A stretch of 7,653 nt of DNA. Source: CAYLZN01 sp964387935. Its GTDB lineage: Bacteria; Acidobacteriota; Vicinamibacteria; Vicinamibacterales; JAFNAJ01. The notes beneath the pieces were generated by a model. The model worked only from the letters and a program-made list of their open reading frames with translations, had not been told where the DNA came from and did no database searches. Of the stretch, positions 1-6,930 are shown piece after piece; position 1 is the first letter of the stretch, and every line of letters begins with the position of its first letter. The position numbers and the translations under genes are program-made. The stretch is taken from positions 1 through 7,653 of the forward strand of contig CAYLZN010000288.1 in the NCBI GenBank assembly GCA_964387935.1. Reading direction: 5' to 3'.

Positions 1-1322
1 AAGGCTACCGGCTGACCATCGCCCCGGACGGCGTCACCATCGTGGCCCGAGAGTCCGCGGGCCTCTTATACGGCACGCAGACCCTGCGCCAGCTGCTGCC
101 CCCGGAAATCGAGCGTCCGACCCTCCAGCGTGTCGCCTGGCGCCTGCCGCTGGGCACGGTCAGCGATCAGCCCCGGTTCCCCTGGCGCGGCGCCATGCTC
201 GACGTGGCCCGTCATTTCTTCGACGTGGCCACGGTGCGTCAGTACATCGACCTGCTCGCCAAGTACAAGATCAACCGGCTGCACCTGCACCTCTCCGACG
301 ACCAGGGCTGGCGGATCGAGATCAAGTCGTGGCCGCTCCTCACCTCGGTCGGGGCCCTCTCGGCCGTCGGCGGCGGCCCGGGCGGGTTCTACACGCAGGA
401 GGACTACGCGGCACTCGTCGCCTACGCGCGGGATCGCGACATCACGGTGGTGCCGGAGATCGACGTCCCGGGGCATACGAACGCCGCCCTGGTGTCCTAC
501 GCCGAACTGAACTGCGATGGGATCGCCCCGACACCGCACACCGGGATCGAGGTCGGCTTCAGCGCGCTGTGCGTCGATCGCGAGGTGACCTACCGCTTCC
601 TGGACGATGTGATCCGGGAAATCGCCGCCCTCACGCCCGGTCCCTACTTCCATGTCGGCGGCGACGAGGTCGAGACGCTCACCGACGAGCAGTACGCGCG
701 CTTCATCGAACGCACGCAGGACATCGTCCACAAGCACGGGAAGCGCGTCGTGGGGTGGGAGGAGATCACCAAGGCCGCCCTCGCCCCGACCAGCCTCGTC
801 CAGATGTGGCGCAGCGGAGCGAAGGAGGGGCCACCCCCCTGGCGAACCGCTGCGGCCGGTCGTGCGTTGCAGCTGAACGTGCCGCTCATCGTGTCTCCGG
901 CCTCGAAGGCGTACCTCGACATGAAGTACGACGCCGCGACCCCGCTCGGCCTCAACTGGGCCGGCTACATCGAGGTGCGGGACGCGTACGAGTGGGATCC
1001 AGGCAATGCCTACCGGGGTCCGGCGTCCGATGCCTCGGCCGACCCCGCGCCAACGCCGCAGGTCGTCGGGGTGGAGGCTCCCCTCTGGGCGGAGACCCTC
1101 GCCACTCTCGACGACATCGAGTTCATGGCGTTTCCACGGCTCGCGGCGGTCGCAGAGGTGGCCTGGTCACCGCAGGCCGCGAGATCCTGGGACGACTTCA
1201 GACTGCGCCTCGCCGCCCACGGGCCGCGATGGGCGGGAATGGGCGTCGACTTCTACCTGTCGCCGCAAGTGGACTGGCCCGAAGACGTTACTTCAGCGTT
1301 TGAAAGACCTGATCGACGATGA
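1..1322 (+). CDS. Beta-N-acetylhexosaminidase, glycoside hydrolase family 20 (5' partial)
   Basis: GH20 enzymes remove terminal GlcNAc or GalNAc from glycoconjugates, chitin oligomers or wall fragments by substrate-assisted catalysis. The frame is open from base 3 with no start in view, so the gene begins upstream; about 439 C-terminal residues are visible. The first residues (GYRLTI, then YGTQTLRQLL) look like the end of the GH20b accessory domain. The TIM-barrel follows with the family landmarks in order: RGAMLDVARHFF (about 190-225), HLHLSDDQGWRI (about 280-315), PEIDVPGHTNA (about 454-487), the catalytic HVGGDE with Asp at 663-665 and Glu at 666-668, GWEEI, VQMWRSG, and the late GVEAPLWAET and FPRLAAVAEVAWS. 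All expected catalytic and sugar-pocket motifs are intact. The N-terminus, including any signal peptide, is outside the window; export is likely for the family but not seen. The 3' end overlaps the convergent serine hydrolase gene by 35 nt. The family call is firm; the natural substrate is not determined. Confidence 0.95.
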   Translation, partial: GYRLTIAPDGVTIVARESAGLLYGTQTLRQLLPPEIERPTLQRVAWRLPLGTVSDQPRFPWRGAMLDVARHFFDVATVRQYIDLLAKYKINRLHLHLSDDQGWRIEIKSWPLLTSVGALSAVGGGPGGFYTQEDYAALVAYARDRDITVVPEIDVPGHTNAALVSYAELNCDGIAPTPHTGIEVGFSALCVDREVTYRFLDDVIREIAALTPGPYFHVGGDEVETLTDEQYARFIERTQDIVHKHGKRVVGWEEITKAALAPTSLVQMWRSGAKEGPPPWRTAAAGRALQLNVPLIVSPASKAYLDMKYDAATPLGLNWAGYIEVRDAYEWDPGNAYRGPASDASADPAPTPQVVGVEAPLWAETLATLDDIEFMAFPRLAAVAEVAWSPQAARSWDDFRLRLAAHGPRWAGMGVDFYLSPQVDWPEDVTSAFERPDRR

Positions 1323-2529
1323 GATCGCGCAGCGAGGCGTCGAGGGCGCGCGTGTCCTGCAAGGCCGGGCCCTTGCTGCCGTAGGCGTGAGTGTTGAAGG
1401 CGACGATGTAGCCCGCGCGCGACGGCAGGTGCAGGTAGAAGTGGCTGATGAAGCCGTTCTGGTTGCCGCTGTGCCCGATGAGCAGCAGCCCGCCCACCTC
1501 TTCCCGGAAGAACAGCAGGCCGATCGCGCGCTGCTGCGGCTGTGCCGGATCCGCGACTGGCACCTGCGCTGCGAACATCTCTTCGAGTGACGCGCGCGCC
1601 AGCACGCGGTCGTACTCCGCCTGTCGGCCGGGGTCGCCGAGCAGGAAGGAAAGGTACCGCTCCATGTCCGGCAGCGGCGCGTTCAGGCCGCCATTGGACA
1701 CGGTAATGCCCGTGTTGACGTCGAAGCGGGCCGGCCGGAGCTCGCCATCGACGCGATACCACGAGTGCGACAGGTGTTCGCGCAGGTGATAGGGGGCCGT
1801 GTCGAAGTACGCGCGCGACATGCCCAGCGGGCTGAAGATGTTCTTGTCGATGTACACCTCGTAGTCATCGAGGGTGAGCTGCTCGATGATCCGGCCAAGG
1901 AAGACGATCCCGGGATTCGAGTAGCTGAAGCGGCTGCCGGGCTGGAACTCGATCTGCGTGTACGGAAACATCGCCACGAGCTGCTCCCATCGCTGCGGTT
2001 CGTGCGGGTGCCACGGGTCCTCGCCCCCCCAGGGCCACGTCGCCGCGCGGAAACCGCCGCTGTGGGACATCAGGTGCCTGATCGTCAGGGCGGCGAGTTC
2101 CCCCCGCGGATCGTGTACGGCGCGCAGTTCCGGCAGGTACTTCACGACGGCGTCGTCGAGGACGAGTCGACCGCGATCGCGCAGTTGCATGATGGCGATG
2201 CCCGTGAGCGTCTTGGTGATCGACGCCCAGTGGAAGATCGTGTCCCCGTCCACCGGCTGGCGGGGCTCCTGGCTGGCGAGCCCCCAGTGCGCGTGGGCCA
2301 GGCGGCGGCCGCCGTGCACGATCGAGAGGCTGCTGCCGACGATCCCATGCCGCGTCAGACCATCCGTGTAGAACCCGCGGACGCGCGCCCACGCATCGTC
2401 CGGGATCGCCGGGCGCGCCACCTGTGCCCCCACCTGCCACGCAGAACTCCGCTCATCCGCCCCATGTCCGACCATGGCCGTTGCTCCGCACGCCGCGAGC
2501 AGCGCGATCATCCCGACGACTCGATACAC
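1288..2529 (-). CDS. Serine hydrolase, class C beta-lactamase / penicillin-binding-protein-like, probable lipoprotein
   Basis: This 413-residue protein belongs to the beta-lactamase-related serine hydrolases (AmpC/DD-peptidase/esterase fold). The nucleophile motif is S103-I-T-K106, the second motif Y203-S-N205, and the third H353-S-G355, replacing the KTG of true beta-lactamases. A typical HLMSHSGGF segment lies at 152-160. The frame is open further upstream, but I chose the GTG at 2529 because a GGAGG lies 6 nt before it and the hydrophobic signal begins there. Residues 10-14 (LLAAC) match a lipobox with Cys14, suggesting lipidation; the signal is short, and ordinary Sec cleavage further on is possible. 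HSG in place of KTG is common in esterase and D-aminopeptidase-like members, so resistance to beta-lactams should not be assumed. The substrate is unknown: peptidoglycan stem peptide, D-amino-acid peptide or ester are all possible. It is convergent with GH20 and divergent from the coiled-coil gene, so probably transcribed alone. Confidence 0.9.
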   Translation of the reverse strand: MYRVVGMIALLAACGATAMVGHGADERSSAWQVGAQVARPAIPDDAWARVRGFYTDGLTRHGIVGSSLSIVHGGRRLAHAHWGLASQEPRQPVDGDTIFHWASITKTLTGIAIMQLRDRGRLVLDDAVVKYLPELRAVHDPRGELAALTIRHLMSHSGGFRAATWPWGGEDPWHPHEPQRWEQLVAMFPYTQIEFQPGSRFSYSNPGIVFLGRIIEQLTLDDYEVYIDKNIFSPLGMSRAYFDTAPYHLREHLSHSWYRVDGELRPARFDVNTGITVSNGGLNAPLPDMERYLSFLLGDPGRQAEYDRVLARASLEEMFAAQVPVADPAQPQQRAIGLLFFREEVGGLLLIGHSGNQNGFISHFYLHLPSRAGYIVAFNTHAYGSKGPALQDTRALDASLRDLIVDQVFQTLK

Positions 2530-2535
2530 GCAAGG

Positions 2536-2540
2536 CCTCC
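2536..2540 (-). promoter_or_regulatory. Shine-Dalgarno site that fixes the GTG start of the serine hydrolase
   Basis: On the minus strand GGAGG is followed by 6 nt and then GTG at 2529. It is the best ribosome binding site near the N-terminus. It favours the GTG over the internal ATG at 2511 and over the much longer open frame reaching 2712. Confidence 0.75.
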
Positions 2541-2559
2541 TGTCGATCGCTCGCGACAG

Positions 2560-2565
2560 AGTATA
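2560..2565 (-). promoter_or_regulatory. Candidate -10 box for the serine hydrolase gene
   Basis: The minus strand reads TATACT here, one base from the sigma70 consensus TATAAT, in otherwise very GC-rich sequence. It would start transcription near 2553 and give a leader of about 24 nt with the GGAGG site inside it. No convincing -35 hexamer is present 16-18 nt upstream, so this is a weak call based on the -10 box and its position. Confidence 0.4.
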
Positions 2566-2743
2566 CGAGGCCGCCGTCTTTCGCCTCGCCGCCGTTGAGA
2601 GAATTGCCAACACGCGCCCGCCAGACGTGGCGCTTTCTGCACTCTTCATCGACGTTCGGCACGTCCACGCGCAGGTTCGGCTGCCTGACCAACACGGGCA
2701 CGCGCCGTGCAACAGGGACTCGCCGGGACGATGGTAGACTCAC

Positions 2744-2747
2744 GAGG
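2744..2747 (+). promoter_or_regulatory. Shine-Dalgarno site that fixes the start of the coiled-coil gene
   Basis: GAGG ends 7 nt before the ATG at 2755. Earlier in-frame candidates (GTG 2707, ATG 2731) have poorer spacing to any purine-rich motif. A second ATG follows at once at 2758, so initiation could be at either. Confidence 0.6.
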
Positions 2748-2754
2748 CGCAACC

Positions 2755-3412
2755 ATGATGGGCGAGCCGCAGTACCTGGTCCAGCGGGTCGAACGTGTCG
2801 AGCAGGGCCTGCTCGTGCTGTCCGGCGACATGCAGGCGCTCAAGGGGGAGGTGTCCGGCCTCTCTGGGCGGGTCGATCAGCTCTCCGGACGGGTCGATGA
2901 TCTGGCCGCGCACTCGGAGGCCGAGTTCGCCAGCATCCGCGACCACTTCGTTCAGCAGCGCGAGTACATCGAGTTCGTGACCGAGAGGCTCGAGGGCCGG
3001 CTGGTCACCGCCGAAGGCCGCCTCGAGAACGTCGAGGGCCGCCTCGCCACCGTCNNNNNNNNNNNNNNNNNNNNNNNNNNNNNNNNNNNNNNNNNNNNNN
3101 NNNNNNNNNNNNNNNNNNNNNNNNNNNNNNNNNNNNNNNNNNNNNNNNNNNNNNGAGGCCCGGCTCGAGAACGTCGAGGCCCGGCTCGAGAACGTCGAGG
3201 CCCGGCTCGAGAACGTCGAGGCCCGGCTCGGGAACGTCGAGGCCCGGCTCGAGAACGTCGAGGCCCGTCTCAGCGCCTTGGACGACCGGCTCGCGAGCCT
3301 GGAGCACCGAATCACCACGCTCGAGATCAACGTGGCGGCCGGCTTTGCAGCCCTGAACACCAAGATCGACCACGTCATCGCGCTGCTGGCCGGCACCCAC
3401 CGCCCTTCCTAG
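2755..3412 (+). CDS. Heptad-repeat coiled-coil protein, unknown function (interrupted by assembly gap)
   Basis: I do not recognise a named family. Two coding parts flank a run of 100 N. Before the gap, 100 residues start MMGEPQYLVQRVERVEQG and contain two LSGRVD(Q/D) heptads (about 2860-2901), a mixed helix with DHFVQQREYIEFVTERL, and EGRL-type heptads. After the gap, the correct frame starts at 3155 and reads ENVEARL heptads, then LSALDDRLASLEHRI, and a tail ending LLAGTHRPS with TAG at 3410-3412 (85 residues). Reading straight through the 100 N gives a spurious arginine-rich tail, because 100 is not a multiple of 3. Leu and Val alternate at +3/+4 spacing with charged residues between, as in a parallel coiled coil. 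There is no signal peptide or membrane segment, so it is probably cytoplasmic. At least 185 residues are visible; the true length depends on the gap. A GAGG motif 7 nt before ATG 2755 supports the start. A structural or oligomerising role is likely, but nothing more specific can be said. Confidence 0.75.
3055..3154. other. Assembly gap (100 N)
   Basis: Exactly 100 N, the usual placeholder for a gap of unknown size. It lies inside a tandem repeat, which explains why assembly failed there. Flanking codons are complete on both sides and the heptads are in phase, so the real gap should be a multiple of 21 nt if the gene is intact. Confidence 0.98.
3155..3280 (+). repeat. 21-bp tandem repeat encoding ENVEARL heptads
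   Basis: Units start at 3155, 3176, 3197, 3218 and 3239; four are identical and the one at 3218 has a single A-to-G change (Glu to Gly at codon 3230-3232). A sixth, degenerate unit (3260-3280) keeps only GAGGCCCG and a CTC. Each complete unit except the 3218 variant carries a CTCGAG hexamer. Related but more diverged units (EGRLVTA, EGRLENV, EGRLATV) precede the gap from about 2992. The near identity of neighbouring units points to recent duplication or homogenisation of one seven-codon unit. Confidence 0.95.
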
Positions 3413-3442
3413 CCTCGATCGGTCAGAAACGATGAGGCGACC

Positions 3443-3470
3443 GTGCCGAGTGCCTTGTGCCGAGTGCCCA
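3443..3470. repeat. Intergenic 7-bp tandem repeat, GTGCCNN x4
   Basis: Four consecutive heptamers start at 3443, 3450, 3457 and 3464. Each begins GTGCC and ends in GA, TT, GA and CA respectively. The array lies between the stop of the coiled-coil gene and the promoter of the BNR gene. It is non-coding: the frame covering it joins the BNR protein upstream of a much better start. Function unknown. Confidence 0.8.
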
Positions 3471-3491
3471 CCTACCCGGACAGGGCGGGCG

Positions 3492-3520
3492 TTCACCCGG
3501 CGCGTCACTCGGCGTAAGAT
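3492..3520 (+). promoter_or_regulatory. Sigma70-type promoter of the BNR/Asp-box gene
   Basis: A TTCACC at 3492-3497 (4 of 6 to TTGACA) and a TAAGAT at 3515-3520 (near TATAAT) are separated by exactly 17 nt. Transcription would begin near 3527, giving a leader of about 40 nt that includes the Shine-Dalgarno site at 3555-3562. It suggests the BNR gene is transcribed independently of the coiled-coil gene upstream. Confidence 0.55.
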
Positions 3521-3554
3521 GCTCCCGTCGTCGCGTTTGTCTTCAGTCGTTGAC

Positions 3555-3562
3555 GAGGAGGA
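3555..3562 (+). promoter_or_regulatory. Shine-Dalgarno site that fixes the start of the BNR/Asp-box gene
   Basis: GAGGAGGA lies 5 nt before the ATG at 3568. The frame is open back to a GTG at 3457, but only the ATG at 3568 has a strong ribosome binding site and gives a canonical signal peptide. The upstream extension is the heptamer repeat and promoter region. Confidence 0.85.
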
Positions 3563-3567
3563 ACCCC

Positions 3568-6500
3568 ATGCTGAGGCTCTTCAGAGGCGCCGCTGCCGGT
3601 GCGGTGCTGGCCCTGGCCGTCTTCGTTGGCACGAGTGCGCCGCTGGCGGCGCAGTCGCCGACTGCCCCCGCCGCCCTGGCCCCGGAACCTGCGGCCATCA
3701 AGGCGTTCAACTGGCGCTCCATCGGCCCGACCAACAACGCCGGCCGGGTGTCGGAGATCGTGGGCATCCCGGGCGATCCCGTGACGATGTACGTCGGCGG
3801 CGCGGCGGGTGGCCTGTTCAAGAGCACGAATGGCGGCGTCACGTGGACCCCACTGTTCGACGAGCAACCCAACGTGTCGATTGGCGCCGTGGCGATCGCT
3901 CCGGCGGACCAGAACGTCATCTACGTGGGGACCGGCGAGGGAAACCCTCGCAACAGCGCGTCGTTTGGCGAGGGCATGTTCAAGTCCGTGGACGCGGGCG
4001 GTCACTGGACGGGCATCGGGCTCGAAGACACCGGGAAGATTGCGCGCGTCGTGGTCGACCCGCGCAACCCGGACGTGGTCTACGTCGCCGCGCTCGGCCA
4101 CACCTGGGGACCGAGCGAGCAGCGGGGCCTCTTCAAGACCATCGACGGTGGCCGCACCTGGAAGAAGGTGCTCTACAAGAACGACCTGACGGGCTGCTCG
4201 GACGTCGCCATCGATCCGACGAACGCGAACGTCGTGTACGCGGGGATGTACACGCATCGGCGCTGGGCGTGGTACTTCGATTCCGGTGCGGGCGAGACGG
4301 CCATGTACAAGTCAGTCGACGGCGGAGCGACCTGGACGCGCCTCTCTGGTCCGGAGGCGAGCCGCGGGCTCCCCAAGGGCCCGATGGACCGGATTGGGAT
4401 CGCCGTGGCCCGGAGCAATCCGTCGGTGGTCTACGTCTTGAGCGAAACCAAAGACGAGGGCGTGCTGTGGCGGACCGACGACGCGGGCGCGACCTGGCGC
4501 ACGGTCAATCGCGACCCGAACGTCAACTTCCGCCCCTTCTACTACTCTGACATCCGGGTGGATCCGAACGAGCCGAACACCGTCTACACGCTCTCCGGCC
4601 CGCTCAACAAGTCCGAGGACGGCGGGCGCACGTTCCAGCGCATCGGGAACAGCGTCCACGGGGACCACCAGGCGCTGTGGATCGACCCGACCAACAGCCG
4701 GCGCCTCCTGAACGGCAGCGACGGCGGCTTCCATGTGTCGCACGACGGCGGCAAGACCTGGGACGTGATCAACAACATCGCGTTCACGCAGTTCTACCAC
4801 GTGAACTTCGACATGCAGACGCCGTACACCGTGTGCGGCGGCCTGCAGGACAACGGCACCTGGTGCGGGCCGAGCCGCAGCCTCAACGGCGAGGGTATGC
4901 GGAAGATCGACTGGGTCACGGTGGGCGGCGGCGACGGCTTCTGGGGCGTTCCCGACATCGACCGCCCGCACCTGGTCTACAACAACCTGCAGGGCGGCGT
5001 CCTGAGCCTCACCGACAGGAAGACCGGCAACTCGTGGCAGATCAACCCGTACCCGGCCGGCATCAGCTCGAGCGGCCAGTGGATGGCCCCGCAACGCTAT
5101 CGCTTCAACTGGAACGCGCCGATCGCCCTCTCGCCGCAGGACCCGAAGACGGTCTACTACGGCGGCAACGTGCTCTTCAAGACGACGAACTTCGGGCACT
5201 CGTGGGAGGTCATCAGTCCGGACCTCACGACCAACGACAAGGAGAAACAGAAGTCGTCCGGCGGCCAGATCGTCACCGACAACACCGCCGCCGAGTTCCA
5301 CTGCACGATTCTCACCATCGCACCTTCACGCCTCGACCCGAATCTGATCTGGGTTGGCACCGACGATGGCAACATCCAGATCACGCGCGACGGGGGGAAG
5401 ACCTGGACCAATGTCGCGTCCAACCTGAAGGGCATCGCGCCGAACGCGTGGATCTCCACCATCGACGCGTCGCCACACGACCCCGGCACGGCGTTTGTCG
5501 CGGCAAGCCACTGGCAGACCAACGCGGACTACGCGCCGTACTTCTTCAAGACGACCGACTACGGGGGGACGTGGACGAAGATCACCGCGGGCATGCGGCC
5601 GAAGGGCTGGTCGCATGTCATCCGCCAGGATCCCAGGAACGCCGGCGTGCTGTACGCGGGCACCGAGAACGACGTGTACGCGTCGTGGGACGCGGGCGCG
5701 CGCTGGGTGTCGATCCGCAACGGCCTGCCGCCGGTGCCCGTGCGCGACCTGCTGATCCACCCCCGCGATCACGACGTCATCCTCGCCACGCACGGCCGCG
5801 GCATGTTCATCCTGGACGACGCGACGCCCCTCGCGATGCTGGCGGACGCGATGAAGACGAGCGCGACGCTGTTCGACATCCGCCTGGCCACCCGCTGGGT
5901 CCTGTTCAACCGCGACGGCAACCTCGGCGACCGCGAGTGGACCGTGGACAATCCGGAAACGGGCGCGTCCATCAATTTCTACCTGAAAGAGGCCTCCAAG
6001 GACCCGTTGACGATCGTCATCCAGGACCGGACGGGGAAGACGATCCGGACGCTGCGCAACATCAAAGGACAGGCCGGGCTGAACCGCGCGGTGTGGGACC
6101 TGCGCCACGACAACCCGATCCCGCCGCCGCGCCCGCGGCCCGGGCAGCAGAATCCGTTCGGCGACATCCCGCCCCGGATCCTCGCGCGCTTCGGGTTCGG
6201 GAGCTTCGGGCCGGCAGCCCTGCCCGGGGAGTACACCGTCCGCCTGAAGGCCGGCGGCCAGGATCTCTCCAAGGTCGTGAAGGTCCAGCTCGACCCCCGC
6301 ATCCAGGCTTCGGAGGCAGACCTTACCGAGCAGTTCAACGCGTCGATGACCATGCTGCAGATGGCGGGCCGCGTGAACACGATCCTCGAGCGCACCAACG
6401 ACACCATCGACCAGCTCCAGGCGCTGCACGACCTGATGGGCCGCCAGCCGGGCCGACCCTCCATGCCGACGGCGGCGGGCGGCCACGACGGCGGCGCGCT

Positions 6501-6843
6501 GGAGGCGCAGCCGGTGGCGCCGGGCGCGGATCCGCTGGCTGCCGAGATCAAAAGCGCGATCGACGCGCTGAAGAGGTTCCGCGACGAGGAGCTGATGCGT
6601 CCGATCCCCGGGCTCAGCTACCGTCAGTTCCCGCGGCTGCGCGAAGAGGTGCAGACCATCGCGGGCATGGTGCAGCGGGGCTTCCGTCCACCCAACGAAG
6701 GGGAGAAGCTCCGCATGAAGGAACTCGCGCAGATGACCGACGACGCGGCAGCGAAGCTGAACGCGATCCTCGGCGGCAGCGTGGCGAAGATCAACCAGGC
6801 CATGAGCGCGAAGCCGCGCATCATGGTGGAGCCGGTGAAGTAG
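3568..6843 (+). CDS. Secreted BNR/Asp-box repeat beta-propeller protein (sortilin/VPS10-like, often annotated 'glycosyl hydrolase')
   Basis: A 1091-residue exported protein. Residues 1-28 form a Sec signal peptide (RLFR, hydrophobic core, cleavage likely after LAA28). Eleven Asp-boxes, (S/T)-x-(D/N)-x-G-x-x-(W/F), start at 86, 140, 191, 249, 303, 349, 391, 539, 606, 662 and 706, marking beta-propeller blades across about residues 45-755. Spacing and size fit two seven-bladed propellers, as in GH74-like and sortilin-like proteins, but this is inferred. The propeller ends with ATHGRGMFILDD (740-751), a typical closing motif. A beta-rich FlgD/Ig-like segment follows (about 800-910, with LPGEYTVRLKAGG), interrupted by a Pro-rich stretch (850-870), then a mostly helical C-terminus (about 915-1091). 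No membrane anchor or sorting signal is seen. Such proteins are abundant in Acidobacteriota and Bacteroidota and are often called glycosyl hydrolase or VPS10-domain proteins without biochemical support. I see no assignable GH74 acid pair, so the catalytic role is open; binding of glycan or protein is equally possible. Confidence 0.9.
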   Translation: MLRLFRGAAAGAVLALAVFVGTSAPLAAQSPTAPAALAPEPAAIKAFNWRSIGPTNNAGRVSEIVGIPGDPVTMYVGGAAGGLFKSTNGGVTWTPLFDEQPNVSIGAVAIAPADQNVIYVGTGEGNPRNSASFGEGMFKSVDAGGHWTGIGLEDTGKIARVVVDPRNPDVVYVAALGHTWGPSEQRGLFKTIDGGRTWKKVLYKNDLTGCSDVAIDPTNANVVYAGMYTHRRWAWYFDSGAGETAMYKSVDGGATWTRLSGPEASRGLPKGPMDRIGIAVARSNPSVVYVLSETKDEGVLWRTDDAGATWRTVNRDPNVNFRPFYYSDIRVDPNEPNTVYTLSGPLNKSEDGGRTFQRIGNSVHGDHQALWIDPTNSRRLLNGSDGGFHVSHDGGKTWDVINNIAFTQFYHVNFDMQTPYTVCGGLQDNGTWCGPSRSLNGEGMRKIDWVTVGGGDGFWGVPDIDRPHLVYNNLQGGVLSLTDRKTGNSWQINPYPAGISSSGQWMAPQRYRFNWNAPIALSPQDPKTVYYGGNVLFKTTNFGHSWEVISPDLTTNDKEKQKSSGGQIVTDNTAAEFHCTILTIAPSRLDPNLIWVGTDDGNIQITRDGGKTWTNVASNLKGIAPNAWISTIDASPHDPGTAFVAASHWQTNADYAPYFFKTTDYGGTWTKITAGMRPKGWSHVIRQDPRNAGVLYAGTENDVYASWDAGARWVSIRNGLPPVPVRDLLIHPRDHDVILATHGRGMFILDDATPLAMLADAMKTSATLFDIRLATRWVLFNRDGNLGDREWTVDNPETGASINFYLKEASKDPLTIVIQDRTGKTIRTLRNIKGQAGLNRAVWDLRHDNPIPPPRPRPGQQNPFGDIPPRILARFGFGSFGPAALPGEYTVRLKAGGQDLSKVVKVQLDPRIQASEADLTEQFNASMTMLQMAGRVNTILERTNDTIDQLQALHDLMGRQPGRPSMPTAAGGHDGGALEAQPVAPGADPLAAEIKSAIDALKRFRDEELMRPIPGLSYRQFPRLREEVQTIAGMVQRGFRPPNEGEKLRMKELAQMTDDAAAKLNAILGGSVAKINQAMSAKPRIMVEPVK

Positions 6844-6848
6844 GAGGG

Positions 6849-6889
6849 CGTACGGCGTACGACGTACGGCGTACGGCTCAGGCGTACGA
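6849..6889. repeat. Intergenic 7-bp tandem repeat, CGTACGR, between convergent genes
   Basis: Four consecutive heptamers start at 6849 (CGTACGG), 6856 (CGTACGA), 6863 and 6870 (both CGTACGG). A fifth, CGTACGA, lies at 6883 after a 6-nt interruption. The core CGTACG is self-complementary, so the array has weak hairpin potential on either strand. It begins 5 nt after the BNR stop codon. Unrelated in sequence to the GTGCCNN array, but with the same 7-nt period. Confidence 0.85.
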
Positions 6890-6894
6890 AGAAA

Positions 6895-6930
6895 CGCGGC
6901 GCCGCCAACCAACGGGTCGACGGCGCCGCG
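6895..6930 (-). terminator. Intrinsic terminator of the cytochrome c gene
   Basis: A perfect 10-bp GC-only stem (CGCGGCGCCG at 6895-6904 pairing with 6921-6930) encloses a 16-nt loop. Read on the minus strand it lies 25 nt past the cytochrome stop and is followed by TTTCTTC, a short T-rich tail. In the plus direction no T tract follows, so it is less convincing for the BNR gene, though it could also act on that transcript. Confidence 0.6.

Noticed and set aside
2621..2697. Protein-like minus-strand stretch (NLRVDVPNVDEECRKRHVW) in the divergent intergenic region
   Set aside because: No start codon with a ribosome binding site and no continuation into a domain. It could be a gene remnant or an intergenic repeat, but the sequence alone cannot show this.
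2735..2740. TAGACT as a -10 box for the coiled-coil gene
   Set aside because: It would start transcription inside or just after the Shine-Dalgarno site, and there is no -35 hexamer at the right distance.
3412..3438. Imperfect hairpin right after the coiled-coil stop codon (GCCTC/GAGGC plus ATC/GAT with one bulge)
   Set aside because: No T tract follows and the stem is short, so it is not a convincing intrinsic terminator.
3005..3508. Open minus-strand frame with LDVLEPG repeats, and a plus-strand frame with GPARERR repeats, across the 21-bp array
   Set aside because: A 21-bp repeat without stops stays open in several frames. Only the ENVEARL frame continues the heptads before the gap and ends in a sensible coiled coil, and the minus frame has no start signal.
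3457..3567. N-terminal extension of the BNR protein to the GTG at 3457
   Set aside because: It would place the signal peptide internally, translate the heptamer repeat and promoter, and ignore the strong GAGGAGGA before ATG 3568.
5326..6912. Long minus-strand open frames opposite the BNR gene
   Set aside because: Low-complexity Arg/His/Val-rich translations typical of antisense shadows in GC-rich genes; no ribosome binding site or recognisable domain.
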